Assembly: GCF_014203275.1 (NCBI RefSeq)
Contig: NZ_JACHIP010000017.1
Location: 1-52,595 of the forward strand
Direction: 5' to 3'
Length of the DNA: 52,595 nt
From: Granulicella aggregans
GTDB lineage: Bacteria > Acidobacteriota > Terriglobia > Terriglobales > Acidobacteriaceae
Shown here: positions 41,652 to 51,600 of the stretch, one piece after another
Layout of the letters: every line of letters begins with the position of its first letter
Numbering within the stretch: the stretch's first letter is position 1
The notes under the pieces: model-generated
What the model was told of the DNA's origin: nothing
The model's database searches: none
What the model saw: only the letters and a program-made list of their open reading frames with translations
Program-made: the position numbers and the translations under genes

Positions 41652-42701
41652 ATGGCGATGCGAATGAAGGACATCGCGGAGGAGCTGGGTCTCTCGGTCG
41701 TGACCATTTCCAAGGTGCTGCATAACCACCCGGACATCAGCGCCAAGACCCGCGAACGCGTTCTCAAGCATGTGGAGGCTCGTGATTATCAACCCAGCAT
41801 GCTGGGTCGCAGCCTGGTTACGGGGAACAGCTTCCTCATCGGCCTCGTTGTCCCTGACCTGCTTCACCCCTTCTTTGCCGAGGTAGCCAAAGCACTCTCA
41901 CTTGCTGTTCGGGGGAGTGGCTATTCCCTGATCATCTCGTCGTCAGAAGAGGATCCGGGGCTTGAGTTGCAGGAGATGCGCCAGTTGCTTTCGCGTCGCA
42001 TCGATGCGATCGTGGTCGCCTCAACGGCGACCTCTGGCGAAGCGTTCCAGCGGATGCATCGCAACAATGAGCGCGTACTGCTCATCGATCGCAAGTTCCC
42101 TATTGAAGGTGGTGCCTTCGTTGGCGTGGATGATGTCGCCGCGGGCCGCCTGGCCACCGAACATCTCATTCAGGTCGGCTGCAGGAATATCGCCCACATC
42201 GGCGGACGTGAGAACAGCACAGGGCTGGACCGGCTGGAGGGGTATCGTCAGGCGCTGCTCGCAGCGAATCTTCCGTTTTCTCCGAAAAACGTGATCCACC
42301 GTACGCGCGTGGACACGAACAGTTTCGGCGAGGGCGCCGCGGCGGCTCGCCTCTTGTTGAGCCGTAAAGTCCAGCCTGATGGGATCTTCTGCTACAACGA
42401 TCCGCTCGCCATTGGTGCAATGCATGTGCTTCTGGAAGCGGGCGTGCGCATTCCAGAGGACATCGCGCTGGTCGGATGCGGCAATCTCCACTACGACAAT
42501 TCATTGCTGGTTCCGCTGTCGAGCATCGATCAGAAGTCTTCGGAGATTGGCCGCGTTGCCGGAGATATCGTCCTGAAGATGATCGCCAACAAGGAAAAGA
42601 ACAACGGAGAAACTGTTGTTCTCAGTCCGTCCCTCGTGGTGCGAGCTTCGTCGAGGCGGGGCTCTGCAAAAGCCACCGCCAAGACGGCCAAAGCGAAGTA
42701 A
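41652..42701 (+). CDS. LacI-family transcriptional regulator
   Basis: About 349 aa from the ATG at 41652. The helix-turn-helix (MKDIAEELGLSVVTISKVLHNHPDISAKTRERV, about 5-40) and hinge helix (YQPSMLGRSLVTG) are standard. The periplasmic-binding-protein-like sensor domain includes IGLVVPDLLHPFFAEV, SRRIDAIVV and PDGIFCYNDPLAIGAM. The tail is rich in Ala/Lys. It probably senses a sugar from the fucose/galactose pathway. Candidate operators at 40351, 44113 and 52364 suggest a local regulon. The stop lies one base from the end of the convergent GH27 gene, leaving no room for a separate terminator. Confidence 0.92.
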   Translation: MAMRMKDIAEELGLSVVTISKVLHNHPDISAKTRERVLKHVEARDYQPSMLGRSLVTGNSFLIGLVVPDLLHPFFAEVAKALSLAVRGSGYSLIISSSEEDPGLELQEMRQLLSRRIDAIVVASTATSGEAFQRMHRNNERVLLIDRKFPIEGGAFVGVDDVAAGRLATEHLIQVGCRNIAHIGGRENSTGLDRLEGYRQALLAANLPFSPKNVIHRTRVDTNSFGEGAAAARLLLSRKVQPDGIFCYNDPLAIGAMHVLLEAGVRIPEDIALVGCGNLHYDNSLLVPLSSIDQKSSEIGRVAGDIVLKMIANKEKNNGETVVLSPSLVVRASSRRGSAKATAKTAKAK

Positions 42702-42702
42702 A

Positions 42703-44073
42703 TTACCGCGAGACTCTGTAGAGGACGCTGGCGTGTGGACGAAGGGTGACGCGGAGAGTCTCAAGATTCTTCAGGTCTTTGTGCTGCCAGAGATCACGGA
42801 CTGCAAGCCGCTTCCCGTCGACACCCACCTTGCTCCAGGGTAGATCGATTGACTTCTCTGTGTCGCCGCGGTTGAAGAGGGCGACATACTTCGATTCCGA
42901 GCCGGGGACGTCCGCCGTCCAGGCAATCGCTGCTCCTTCGCGATAGCTCTCCCTGCCGTTGTCGCTATGCTGGTTGACGGCCAGCACCTCGGAGTTGGTG
43001 AGCAGTTCATAGGTGAAGGCGTCGCTTGTGGGAAGGTCGCCGCCCATCATCAGGGGCGAGCGAAAGATCGACCAAAGGGACATCAGCGTGTACTGCTCAT
43101 CGTGGGTCAGCAGGCTGGAACGGTCTTTCCCTCGCTCCGCGCGGATCCCGATGTGACCGAGCGGCAGCATGTCTGCGTCCGGCCAGCCGCCGGCATGGAC
43201 CTTTCCCTCCCATGTCTTCATGAGGTCAAACTGGGTTCTTACATCGACCCACCGGTCCCAGAAATCGTTGGAGATGCGCCAGAGCTGAGCATTGGCCTGG
43301 AGATCGGCATACCGGTCCACTGGCGCTGGCCCGGGCGAAAGACTGAGCACAATGGGCCGCCCGGTCTTGCTCAATGCTGCGCGTAACGCCCGGATCTCCG
43401 ATGCACGGAAGGGGCGGCTCATGTCGTCGGCTTTCACGTAGTCCACACCCCAGCTGGCATAAAGTTCCGCGATGGAGTCGTAGTAAGCCTGGGCACCTGG
43501 CTTGGACATGTCCACACCGTAAGTGTCCTGCATCTCCGGCCATTTGCAGACGTTTACCTTGTCTGCTACGTCTCTTGCGTGAAATGGAGTTCCCTTGATG
43601 GGCAGGTTCTTGTCGACAGCTTCACGTGGAATTCCGCGCATGATGTGGATGCCAAACTTCAGCCCCTTGCTGTGGACGTAGCCGGCCAGCGACTTAAAGC
43701 CCGCACCCGTCCCGGCTGACGGAAAGCGATTGGGCGAGGGTACGAAGCGGCCAAACTCGTCCATGGTGACCTTGCCGCGTGCGATGTAGCCGTGCGCATG
43801 CGCATCGGGCTGATACCACTCAATGTCCACGATCAGGTACTCCCAGCCGAACTGTTTCAACCTTGCTGCCATGGCATCGGCGTTGGCCTTGACCTCATCT
43901 TCGCGTATCGCGGGTCCGTATGAATCCCAAGAATTCCAGCCCATGGGGGGAGTTGGCGCAAGAGTCTCAGCAGCTAGGACCTCGTTCGAAAGGGAAGGGA
44001 ACTTGCTGAAGAGCGGAGCAGCGATTGAGATCGCAGCGGTGATCGCGACGAGGAAGCGGGCGGCAGAGTTCAC
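42703..44073 (-). CDS. Secreted GH27 alpha-galactosidase
   Basis: 456 aa with a signal peptide (FLVAITAAISIAAPLFS). The start is a GTG at 44073 with AGGAG 7 bases upstream. The GH27 barrel shows PPMGWNSWDSYG (41-53), IVDIEWYQPD, KFGIHIMRGIPR, the nucleophile Asp216 in VDYVKADDMS, acid/base Asp270 in WRISNDFWDRW, GGWPDADMLPLG, and the C-terminal sandwich with NRGDTEKSIDLPW. The active-site neighbour is KADD rather than the usual KYDNC, which may alter specificity. It should release terminal alpha-galactose (or a close analogue) in the periplasm. It is divergent from the GH95 gene with a candidate operator between. Confidence 0.9.
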   Translation of the reverse strand: MNSAARFLVAITAAISIAAPLFSKFPSLSNEVLAAETLAPTPPMGWNSWDSYGPAIREDEVKANADAMAARLKQFGWEYLIVDIEWYQPDAHAHGYIARGKVTMDEFGRFVPSPNRFPSAGTGAGFKSLAGYVHSKGLKFGIHIMRGIPREAVDKNLPIKGTPFHARDVADKVNVCKWPEMQDTYGVDMSKPGAQAYYDSIAELYASWGVDYVKADDMSRPFRASEIRALRAALSKTGRPIVLSLSPGPAPVDRYADLQANAQLWRISNDFWDRWVDVRTQFDLMKTWEGKVHAGGWPDADMLPLGHIGIRAERGKDRSSLLTHDEQYTLMSLWSIFRSPLMMGGDLPTSDAFTYELLTNSEVLAVNQHSDNGRESYREGAAIAWTADVPGSESKYVALFNRGDTEKSIDLPWSKVGVDGKRLAVRDLWQHKDLKNLETLRVTLRPHASVLYRVSR

Positions 44074-44112
44074 AGAATTCTCCTTGGAAATGCGTCGGCG
44101 AATTGTAATTTT

Positions 44113-44133
44113 GTACGTTTACTGTAACGTTTA
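44113..44133 (-). promoter_or_regulatory. Candidate operator A in GH27/GH95 divergent promoter
   Basis: On the minus strand the site reads TAAACGTTACAGTAAACGTAC, with near-perfect arms AACGTT and AAACGT. It lies 40 bases from the GH27 start and 113 bases from the GH95 start. It agrees with the site at 52364-52384 at 15 of 20 aligned positions. Confidence 0.5.
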
Positions 44134-44245
44134 TTATGCATAAGCATTAATGGAACGACTTGAGGCTTGTCAAGGTAACACCCCCACTCGATAAGCCTCT
44201 TCGTCCGCTTCGATGTGTCGGAACGATTTCTTCCAGGAGTACACG

Positions 44246-46834
44246 ATGCCTCTTTGCCGCCGCCTATCGATACTTAGCTTCGTAGTGGTCGCCAGCGCGG
44301 TTGCGTTCGCGCAGTCCGCTACGCCCGCACGTATCATTCAGCGGGAACAGGCCATTCACGCGTCGCCACTTACGCTCTGGTATCGCAGTCCCGCCAAGCT
44401 TTGGACCGATGCGCTCGCCATCGGCAATGGACGTCTGGGCGCAATGATCTTCGGCGACCCGGAAAAAGACCGCTTCCAGTTGAACGACATCACTGTGTGG
44501 TCCGGTGGACCGATGCCCCACGCTGACCGGGAGGGTGGATATAAGGCGCTGCCCGCCATCCGGAGTGCGCTCGGCGAAGGCGACTACGCCAAGGCCCAGG
44601 CGCTCGTGCAAAGCAATCTCACCACGGCTGGCACCGGCGATAGCGAATACTGGCCCTCCTACGAGACACTTGGCGATCTCACCTTCGACCATCAGCTTGG
44701 CCCCGGTCGGATTACCAACTACCTGCGCTGGCTCGACCTCGATCGCGGCATCACGGGCGTGGACTTCACTGCCGATAGCGTGCGATACCACCGCGAAGCG
44801 TTTTCCAGCGCAGTCGATCACGCGATCGTCGGCCATTTCATGGCCGATCGCCCAGGGAAGATCAGCTTTAACGTCAGGCTGAGCCGCCTGGCCAGTGCTA
44901 CCACTACATCCGAGGGCAATGACACGCTGGTGATGCGAGGGGACACGACCTTCCCGGCGCAGTCCGCGCATCCCGCCATTCCTCCGGCGACTTCGGGACC
45001 AGGTAAGGGATTTCCTGGCCGTCCCGCCCGGCCAGCGCAGCCAGCAAGGCCGGGCAATCTGGACTATGAAGCGCGTCTGACCGTGCGTATCGTCGGCGGC
45101 TCCGTCCGGACGGTTGGGGACAAGCTAATCGTTGAAGGCGCGAACGAGGCTACCATCCTGCTGACAACCGGTACGTCCTTTGTTCTCGACTACACCAAGG
45201 GTTACAAAGGCGAAGATCCGCATGCGACGGCAGTGGCCCAGATGCGGGCGGCTGCAGGCAAAGCATACGACTCGCTCAAGGCAAGCCACATCGCCGAGTA
45301 TCAGAGCTTCTTTCACCGCGTCCGCTTCGATCTTCCCGCGACGGAAGCCTCGAACGAAGAGACCGGCACACGCATTAAGAATTATGCGGACGGTAGCCGA
45401 GATCCTTCGCTTGCGGCACTGTATTACCAGATGGGCCGCTATCTGCTCATTTCCTCGAGCCGGCCCGACAACCCGCTGCCCTCGAACTCTCAGGGTATTT
45501 GGGGAGATGGACTCGATCTCCCGTGGAAGAGCGACTACAAATCCAACATCAATTACCAGATGAACTACTGGCCCTCGGAGACCGCCAACCTGAGCGAACT
45601 GCACCTGCCGGCAATCCGCTTCGATGCAAGTCTGGTGAAGCCCGGCACGAAGACCGCACAGGCTTATTACAACGCGCCAGGTTGGGTCGTTGCCTACACC
45701 GCTAACGCCTGGGGATGGACCTCACCCGGCGACGGGATGCCCTGGGGGCCGTTCTTTGGCGGGGGCGGCTGGATCGCGCAGGACATATGGGAGCATTATG
45801 CCTTTACCCGGGACCGCGACTTCCTGCGCACCTATTACTCCGTGCTAAAGGGCTCGGCGGAGTTCTATCTCAGCATCCTCGTTGCCGATGCCAATGGGAA
45901 ACTGATCACGTCGCCTTCACTCTCTCCAGAGAACCGCTTCCGTACGGATGGTGGTGTGGTTGGGTCGGTGGTGGATGGTTCAGCAGTCGAACGCGAGATC
46001 ATTTGGGATCTGTTTACCAATGCGATTGCGGCGAGCGAGATTCTTCAGACCGATGACAATTTTCGCGTGAAGCTGCAAGATGCGAGAGCGAAGATCCGCC
46101 CGCTTGAAATTGGTAAGGCGGGACAGTTGGAAGAGTGGGGTCATGATTGGGACCAGAATGCTCCCGAGATGAACCATCGCCATATCTCTCATCTCTTTGC
46201 CGCCTATCCCGGATGGCAGATCACCCCACAGACGACGCCGGCTCTCGCAAGTGCGGTTCGGGAGTCTCTTGAGCTGCGCGGCGATGAGGCAACGGGATGG
46301 AGCAACGCCTGGAAGATCAACCTGTATGCGCGTCTGCGTGACGGGGACCACGCGCTTAAGATCCTCAACCAACAACTACGCCTCGCCGGGGGCACAACGA
46401 TGGACTACCACGGCGAAGGCGGAGGTACTTACAGCAACATGTTTGACGCGCATCCGCCGTTTCAGATTGACGGCAACTTCGGTGGCACCTCTGGCATTGA
46501 CGAGATGCTGCTGCAAAGCAATCTGCGTTACACCGATACCCCTGGAGGCGTGGAAGACAACTATGTGATCGACCTGCTGCCAGCATTGCCTTCCCGTTGG
46601 CCGCAGGGTTCGATACAGGGTCTGCGCGCACGTGGAGGCTTTGAAGTAGACCTTGCCTGGAGTGGTGGCAAACTGATCGGCGCAACGCTTCACAGCATAG
46701 CCGGAAACACTGCGCGCGTTCGATATGGCACAACAACGATGCCGGTACAACTTAGGCCCGGACAGCAGATTGAGATTACGCCGAAGAGTGGCGGAGAACT
46801 CCAGCTTTCGGCGCCGCATGGGTCGTTTCAGTAG
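44246..46834 (+). CDS. Secreted GH95 alpha-1,2-L-fucosidase
   Basis: About 862 aa from the ATG at 44246, with AGGAG 6 bases upstream; an upstream in-frame ATG at 44213 lacks a binding site. The signal peptide is LCRRLSILSFVVVASAVAFAQS. The N-terminal sandwich holds LTLWYRSPAKLWTDALAIGNGRLGAMIFG. The (alpha/alpha)6 barrel has SNINYQMNYWPSETANLSELH with the catalytic Asn pair, the acid Glu in TSPSLSPENRF, and Asp in FQIDGNFGGTSGI. These match the GH95 inverting mechanism on Fuc(alpha1-2)Gal, as in xyloglucan side chains or host glycans. A Pro/Gly/Arg-rich insert near 44956-45058 interrupts the N-terminal domain. Freed fucose would pass to the nearby dehydrogenases. Confidence 0.92.
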   Translation: MPLCRRLSILSFVVVASAVAFAQSATPARIIQREQAIHASPLTLWYRSPAKLWTDALAIGNGRLGAMIFGDPEKDRFQLNDITVWSGGPMPHADREGGYKALPAIRSALGEGDYAKAQALVQSNLTTAGTGDSEYWPSYETLGDLTFDHQLGPGRITNYLRWLDLDRGITGVDFTADSVRYHREAFSSAVDHAIVGHFMADRPGKISFNVRLSRLASATTTSEGNDTLVMRGDTTFPAQSAHPAIPPATSGPGKGFPGRPARPAQPARPGNLDYEARLTVRIVGGSVRTVGDKLIVEGANEATILLTTGTSFVLDYTKGYKGEDPHATAVAQMRAAAGKAYDSLKASHIAEYQSFFHRVRFDLPATEASNEETGTRIKNYADGSRDPSLAALYYQMGRYLLISSSRPDNPLPSNSQGIWGDGLDLPWKSDYKSNINYQMNYWPSETANLSELHLPAIRFDASLVKPGTKTAQAYYNAPGWVVAYTANAWGWTSPGDGMPWGPFFGGGGWIAQDIWEHYAFTRDRDFLRTYYSVLKGSAEFYLSILVADANGKLITSPSLSPENRFRTDGGVVGSVVDGSAVEREIIWDLFTNAIAASEILQTDDNFRVKLQDARAKIRPLEIGKAGQLEEWGHDWDQNAPEMNHRHISHLFAAYPGWQITPQTTPALASAVRESLELRGDEATGWSNAWKINLYARLRDGDHALKILNQQLRLAGGTTMDYHGEGGGTYSNMFDAHPPFQIDGNFGGTSGIDEMLLQSNLRYTDTPGGVEDNYVIDLLPALPSRWPQGSIQGLRARGGFEVDLAWSGGKLIGATLHSIAGNTARVRYGTTTMPVQLRPGQQIEITPKSGGELQLSAPHGSFQ

Positions 46835-46921
46835 CTGTGCACTCCTTGCTAAAGGCGCAGCGCCTCAAGGCGGTTACCGGATATTGTCTCTTCCTTTGCG
46901 GGTAAGGGCACAATGGGAACT

Positions 46922-47312
46922 TCAATGCGGCAGTGCCGAAGGGATTGATGATGTTGAGATGGCGAAACGAAGCAACCGCAAGCCATGTGATTCCAGTGGT
47001 ATCTGGAGATTGCGGTCTGTATCGCGAAGAGTGTCGAGTTGCTCGAGAGAACGGGGTAGCGTAGCTGGACCATCTGCTAAATTGAATACCGTGACGGCAC
47101 TTGCGCCGTTTGCGTAGCGTGTCATCCTCACCTGCAGCTCAGGTTTGGTCCGAAAAGAAGGAAGATCTACCGGAATGGCCGGTATTGCTGCCTGACTGAT
47201 AGCGAGGAAGCGTGCTTCGGAAATGAGACTGAGGTTGAGGTGCCCGCAGCTTATAGATTTTTGGTCCTGAGCGGGATATTCTGGAGCGAAGGTTCCACCC
47301 CATGAACAAAGT
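46922..47312 (-). pseudogene. C-terminal remnant of a glycoside-hydrolase-like secreted protein
   Basis: One frame, open for about 125 codons without a usable 5' end, reads SWGGTFAPEYPAQDQ, HLNLSLISEARFLAISQAA, FRTKPELQVRMTRYANGAS and AVTVFNLADGPATLPRSLEQ. The last part resembles the C-terminal beta-sandwich of many secreted glycosidases (hydrophobic-N-L-x-D-x-P-x-T-L-P, later a Leu/Arg-rich end). A TAG upstream at about 47315 closes the frame. The gene appears cut at its 5' side. I cannot name the family. Confidence 0.45.
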
Positions 47313-47528
47313 ATCTACTTTGGAGTCAAGACTCCTCAGTCGTGTTCTTCACAGTAAACGGCTAGCCCTCAATCTTTCCTATCAAATCACAAAGCTTGTC
47401 TGGGACTGGATGGAAAGCCGAGGTCTGGCCTCTTACACACACGCAAGTTTGTCACCCCGAGCCTTACCGGGATTTTCATATGGGTAGAACGCAGCTAAAT
47501 AAATTATTCCCGAATAAGGCTCACTAGC

Positions 47529-47551
47529 GAATCGAAAGACGCTTTCGATTC
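47529..47551. promoter_or_regulatory. Perfect 10-bp hairpin in the leader of the TPR gene
   Basis: GAATCGAAAG, a 3-base loop, then CTTTCGATTC. It ends 23 bases before the ATG at 47575, close enough to affect translation or mark an operator. No T-run follows. The rest of the 47313-47574 stretch has no convincing gene. Confidence 0.4.
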
Positions 47552-47574
47552 CGACATTGGAAACGCTGGGACAT

Positions 47575-48525
47575 ATGAATTTCAGGGTTAATTTTGCGTT
47601 AAACATCCTAGTTGTCGTCGCATGGTGCGCAACTTCCCCCTATATTCAGGCGCAGGCGCCGGAAGCTTCCCTCATTGCCGTTCGTCAGTCGATCAATCAA
47701 AGGGAGTTCTCGACGGCTGAGACACTCTTACGCTCAGAGCTGGAGCGCTTGCCCACCTCTCCGGACGTGCATTTTCTGCTCGGTCTGGTCTTGTTTTATG
47801 AGCGTAGACCAAGCGATTCGTTGGCCGAGTATACGCTTGGTGCCCGGTTTCGCACTCCGGGTGCAGACGAGTTAGTTGGAGTTGCCTCCGATTACATTCT
47901 GATGAAGGACTATGACGACGCGGAGCGCTGGCTGACCCAGGCTACCGAGCTTGCCCCACAGATGGCGAAAGCCTGGTATTTGCTTGGTCGGACCCAATTT
48001 AACGAGAACCGGGTTGAAGGTGCCGAGATATCTTTTCTGACGTGTCTGCGTATCGATGCCCACAACGTCAAAGCGGAGTACAACCTCGGGCTCATCTTCG
48101 AGAAGACCCAGCGCCTTGACCAGGCACAAGAGGCCTATGAAAAAGCGATCAAGTGGCAAGAAACTATCGGGATCAAAGATCCGCAGCCTTTTCTCGATTT
48201 AGGTATGCTGCTGCGACAGCAGGGACATGTCGGGCAGGCACTACCTTATCTGTTAGCTGCTAAAGAAGCGGGCCCCCGAAATCCAATGACGTTTGCAGAA
48301 ATAGCTCTGTCGTACGAACAACTCGGCCGGTTCGATGAGGCAATTACTGAATTGAATCAGGCGCTGCTGCTTTCGCCCGATACCGAAGCACTCCATTTCT
48401 TTTTGGGCCGCGTTTATCGCCGGGCCGGACGCGTCGAGGAAGCCAAAGGCGAGTTTGCAGAGGCAGCAAATCTATCCGGCGCGAAATCTAACGAGGGAGT
48501 ACCAAACGAAGAGCTATTTCCATGA
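47575..48525 (+). CDS. Secreted TPR-repeat protein near second TonB receptor
   Basis: About 316 aa from the ATG at 47575 (a TTG at 47557 is less likely). The signal peptide is VNFALNILVVVAWCATSPYIQAQA. Seven or so TPR-like units follow: AETLLRSELERLPTSPDVHFLLGLVLFYE, AERWLTQATELAPQMAKAWYLLGRTQF, AQEAYEKAIKWQE..., ending with ALHFFLGRVYRRAGRVEEAKGEFAEAA. It is a periplasmic scaffold by family resemblance. It is convergent with the second TonB receptor, mirroring the TonB/TPR pairing of the 24-35 kb operon but not co-transcribed. Confidence 0.85.
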   Translation: MNFRVNFALNILVVVAWCATSPYIQAQAPEASLIAVRQSINQREFSTAETLLRSELERLPTSPDVHFLLGLVLFYERRPSDSLAEYTLGARFRTPGADELVGVASDYILMKDYDDAERWLTQATELAPQMAKAWYLLGRTQFNENRVEGAEISFLTCLRIDAHNVKAEYNLGLIFEKTQRLDQAQEAYEKAIKWQETIGIKDPQPFLDLGMLLRQQGHVGQALPYLLAAKEAGPRNPMTFAEIALSYEQLGRFDEAITELNQALLLSPDTEALHFFLGRVYRRAGRVEEAKGEFAEAANLSGAKSNEGVPNEELFP

Positions 48526-48643
48526 TCGCGACTTCAAGAGACCGTGCAGCACTGGGTGCGCGTATGCGATGTCGCGCCAACTGAATGAGGAAGGCCGCGC
48601 AGATCGCTCGCGCAAATGCGAAGCCTTCCTCAACTCCCAAGGC

Positions 48644-51600
48644 CTAGAACTCCGCTCGGAGTGTCAATTGTAGTGCGCGGGGGCTATTATTCAGGCCGCC
48701 CACGGTCCCGAAACCGGGATCGTTCGGGTTGCCGTCAGGTCCGCCGAAGACGTGGCGGTTGAACGCATTGAAGGTTTCGACGCGGAATTGTAGCGCTAGC
48801 TGTTCTGTAATATGGGTGCGCTTGATGAGAGCAAAGTCCTCTTCAAGGAAGGCGAAACCGCGATCATTGGATTGATACTGGGGCTTTGTGCCGAATGTAT
48901 ACGCTCCGCCGTTTGCCTGAAATGCCGGGCCCTGATTCTGATCGACGACTGCCTTCGGGTTGTACCAGACATCGGTTGTGGGATTGAACTTACCGCTCCG
49001 GCGGGCATCCGACTGGAGCTGCACTCCCGGAACGAGAGTGTAACGGATGCAGTTATCGAAGCCCGGAACCCCGGTTGCACAACCAAATCCGTTAGGCTGA
49101 CCCGACTGATAACGCTGGATACCGCTGACGGACCATCCCCCTATCGCATAGTCAACGAACTTGTTGTTGTTCAGGAACGCACGACCTTTACCGACAGGCA
49201 GATCGTAGAGGTAGCTCACCACAAAGATTTGCGGAACGTCCTGTGGCGAGACCGACTTTTCGCCCTTAGGGTTGAAGGGGTTTTGAATGCTCGAGGTATA
49301 GGCACCCCCAAGGCTGCCTCCAATGATGTTACCCGTATCGGTGAGGATCTTCGACCAGGTGTAAGATGCCAGCAGATTGAGCCCGTTGCGATAGCGCCGT
49401 TCAAGCTTCGCGGTGAGAGCATTGTAGGAGAGCTGGCCGTGATTTTCACCGTAGGCGCCAGTATTAACTCTGTTGTATTGCGGGTACGGGCGAAGCGCTT
49501 GGGCTACGTTTCCGGTAAATCCAGCGAATGGAGAAGCAACGCCATCGACCGCCGCGCCCGAACCATCGAATGGGTCGCTGAGCTTCGTGCCTAAGGTGAA
49601 GTTCGAAGGGTTGATGTCATTGAGGTACAGAAGGTTCGATCCGAGATGAACTCCGCGCTCTCCCAGATAGCCGAGCGTAAAGATCAGGTCAGGTGCGAAC
49701 TCCTGCTGGACGGAAGCAGTATAAGTCTGGTCGAAGCCTGGTTTACCGAAGTCACGTTTGGTGTAGTTGATATCCTGGCCATTTCGCTGCGAGCGGTCAA
49801 AGCTGGCCGTCGTTGGAATGGAGGGAACGCCGAAGCTGCCGGGGTGAAGGTTGAGGGGTGTAGCGCGTGAGCCTGGATCGAGCAACTCCGCAGGCGAGAA
49901 GCCATTTCCAGTGTTGTTAATCTGACTGATATTCGAATATCCGGCAGGTAAGCCGCCGTAAATCTGCTGCCATTGCAGAATAGGGGAGTTCAAAGCGCTA
50001 TAGCTGGCGGAAAGTACGGTCTTATGATTCAAGAAACCGGGAGCGTAGGAGAAGCCTAGCCGGGGTTCGATGTTTTTGTAGTAAACGTTCGACCAGCGAG
50101 AGCTCAAGCCATCCTTGCCTGAACCGCTGCCTGCAAAGACCAACGCTCCCAAGGTGCCTGTACCCGCGGCCCCGCTATTGATGACCGCGGGGCTGAACTG
50201 TGATCCGAAGTCGTGAGATTCCTTGAAGGGCAGGTCCACATCGTAGCGGATACCGAGCGAGAGATTAAGGTCTTTGAGAACCTTGAACTCGTCTTGTAAG
50301 TAGAGCGCCTCGTACTGGCCGATGTTGCGCGAGGTGATGAAGTTCTGCTTTACGGTTGCAGAACCAACCTGTCCGAGAAGGAAACTGGCAAAGCCGTTTC
50401 CGCTGCCGTTGGCAGAGTTGACGGATGCCGCAGTCTGCTCGCGAGAGAAGTCGAACGTGCCGTTATGCAAGCTCAGGAAACTGGAGATCGAGATTGCATA
50501 GCGGTATTCTCCGCCGATCGATAGATTATGCCGGCCCTTGGTGAAAGATACGTTATCTCCCAGATAGAAGGAGTTGTCGGAGATTTTGGAGTTATAACCG
50601 TCGTTGTGGGGATCGACGGGATTACCGAATGCACTTGTGCTGTCCTGGATGGCGATACCGGGAAAATAAAGGCCATCGCCGCCGGGCAAACCAACCAGTT
50701 GTGAGAAATCTTTCCCTAACGAGGGTGTAATGAAACCCTCTTTGTTAAGGACGCGGGTGAAGCCAACCGTTAGGTGATTGAGCAGGGTCGGCGAAAAGAT
50801 GCGGTCATAACCGCCGCGTATGAGGTGCGTTGGCAGGTCTTGGGAGGTAATGAACGGAGTGATGGGCAGTTGTAGCGTTCCGCCGAGATTATTGTTGCGC
50901 ACGTTGTCACGCACGTTGTAAGAGACAAAGAATTTGTTGTTCTGGTTCAGCGAATGGTCAAAGCGCATCGACTCGGCCGTGCTGATGATGGGATAGGATC
51001 CAGCGAAGTTGTAGTTGTTGGTGAGCGCGGTAGACGCCTTCGGAATGTAGGCCGAAATGGCGGACGCAACAGGGCTAATCTGGGCAGCCGGAATGATGTT
51101 GCCGGGGTAAGCTGTCCGGCACTGAACCCCACCTACAGTTTTGGCTGTGCTGGGGTCAAAGATCTGTCCTTGATAGATATTCGATCCGTCGCACGGATTT
51201 GTTCCGATGACGGTTGTGGTGAGGTTTGCGGAGTAGTCGCCAGTGAGGTTGGCGGGCGTTGGCAATGTAATCAGTCCAGCGTAGCCTTGCGTGTTCTTGA
51301 ACTGCTCCCAAGCGAAGAAGAAGAACGTCTTGTCTCGACCGTCATACAGATGCGGAATGCGAACAGGACCGCCAAACGCCAGACCGTAGTTCTTCTTGTT
51401 ATCCGGAGGAGTCACGTTGCCGGCGTTCGCACCGTTAACCGCACGATCGCGATTGTTGAACCAGGTGTTTGCATCGAATGCTGTGTCACGATAGATTAGG
51501 AAGCCGGTGCCGTGGTAGAGATTCGTGCCTGACTTCGAGGCGTAGCTCTGGATACCGCCGCTGGTTCTGCCGTACTGCGCGGGGATGCCGCCGATCAAGA

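Noticed and set aside
47302..47487. 61-codon plus-strand frame
   Set aside because: It has no ribosome-binding site or domain and overlaps the start of a glycosidase-like remnant on the other strand.
48812..49594. 260-codon plus-strand frame
   Set aside because: It is antisense to the beta-barrel of the second TonB receptor, with no start signal or domain.
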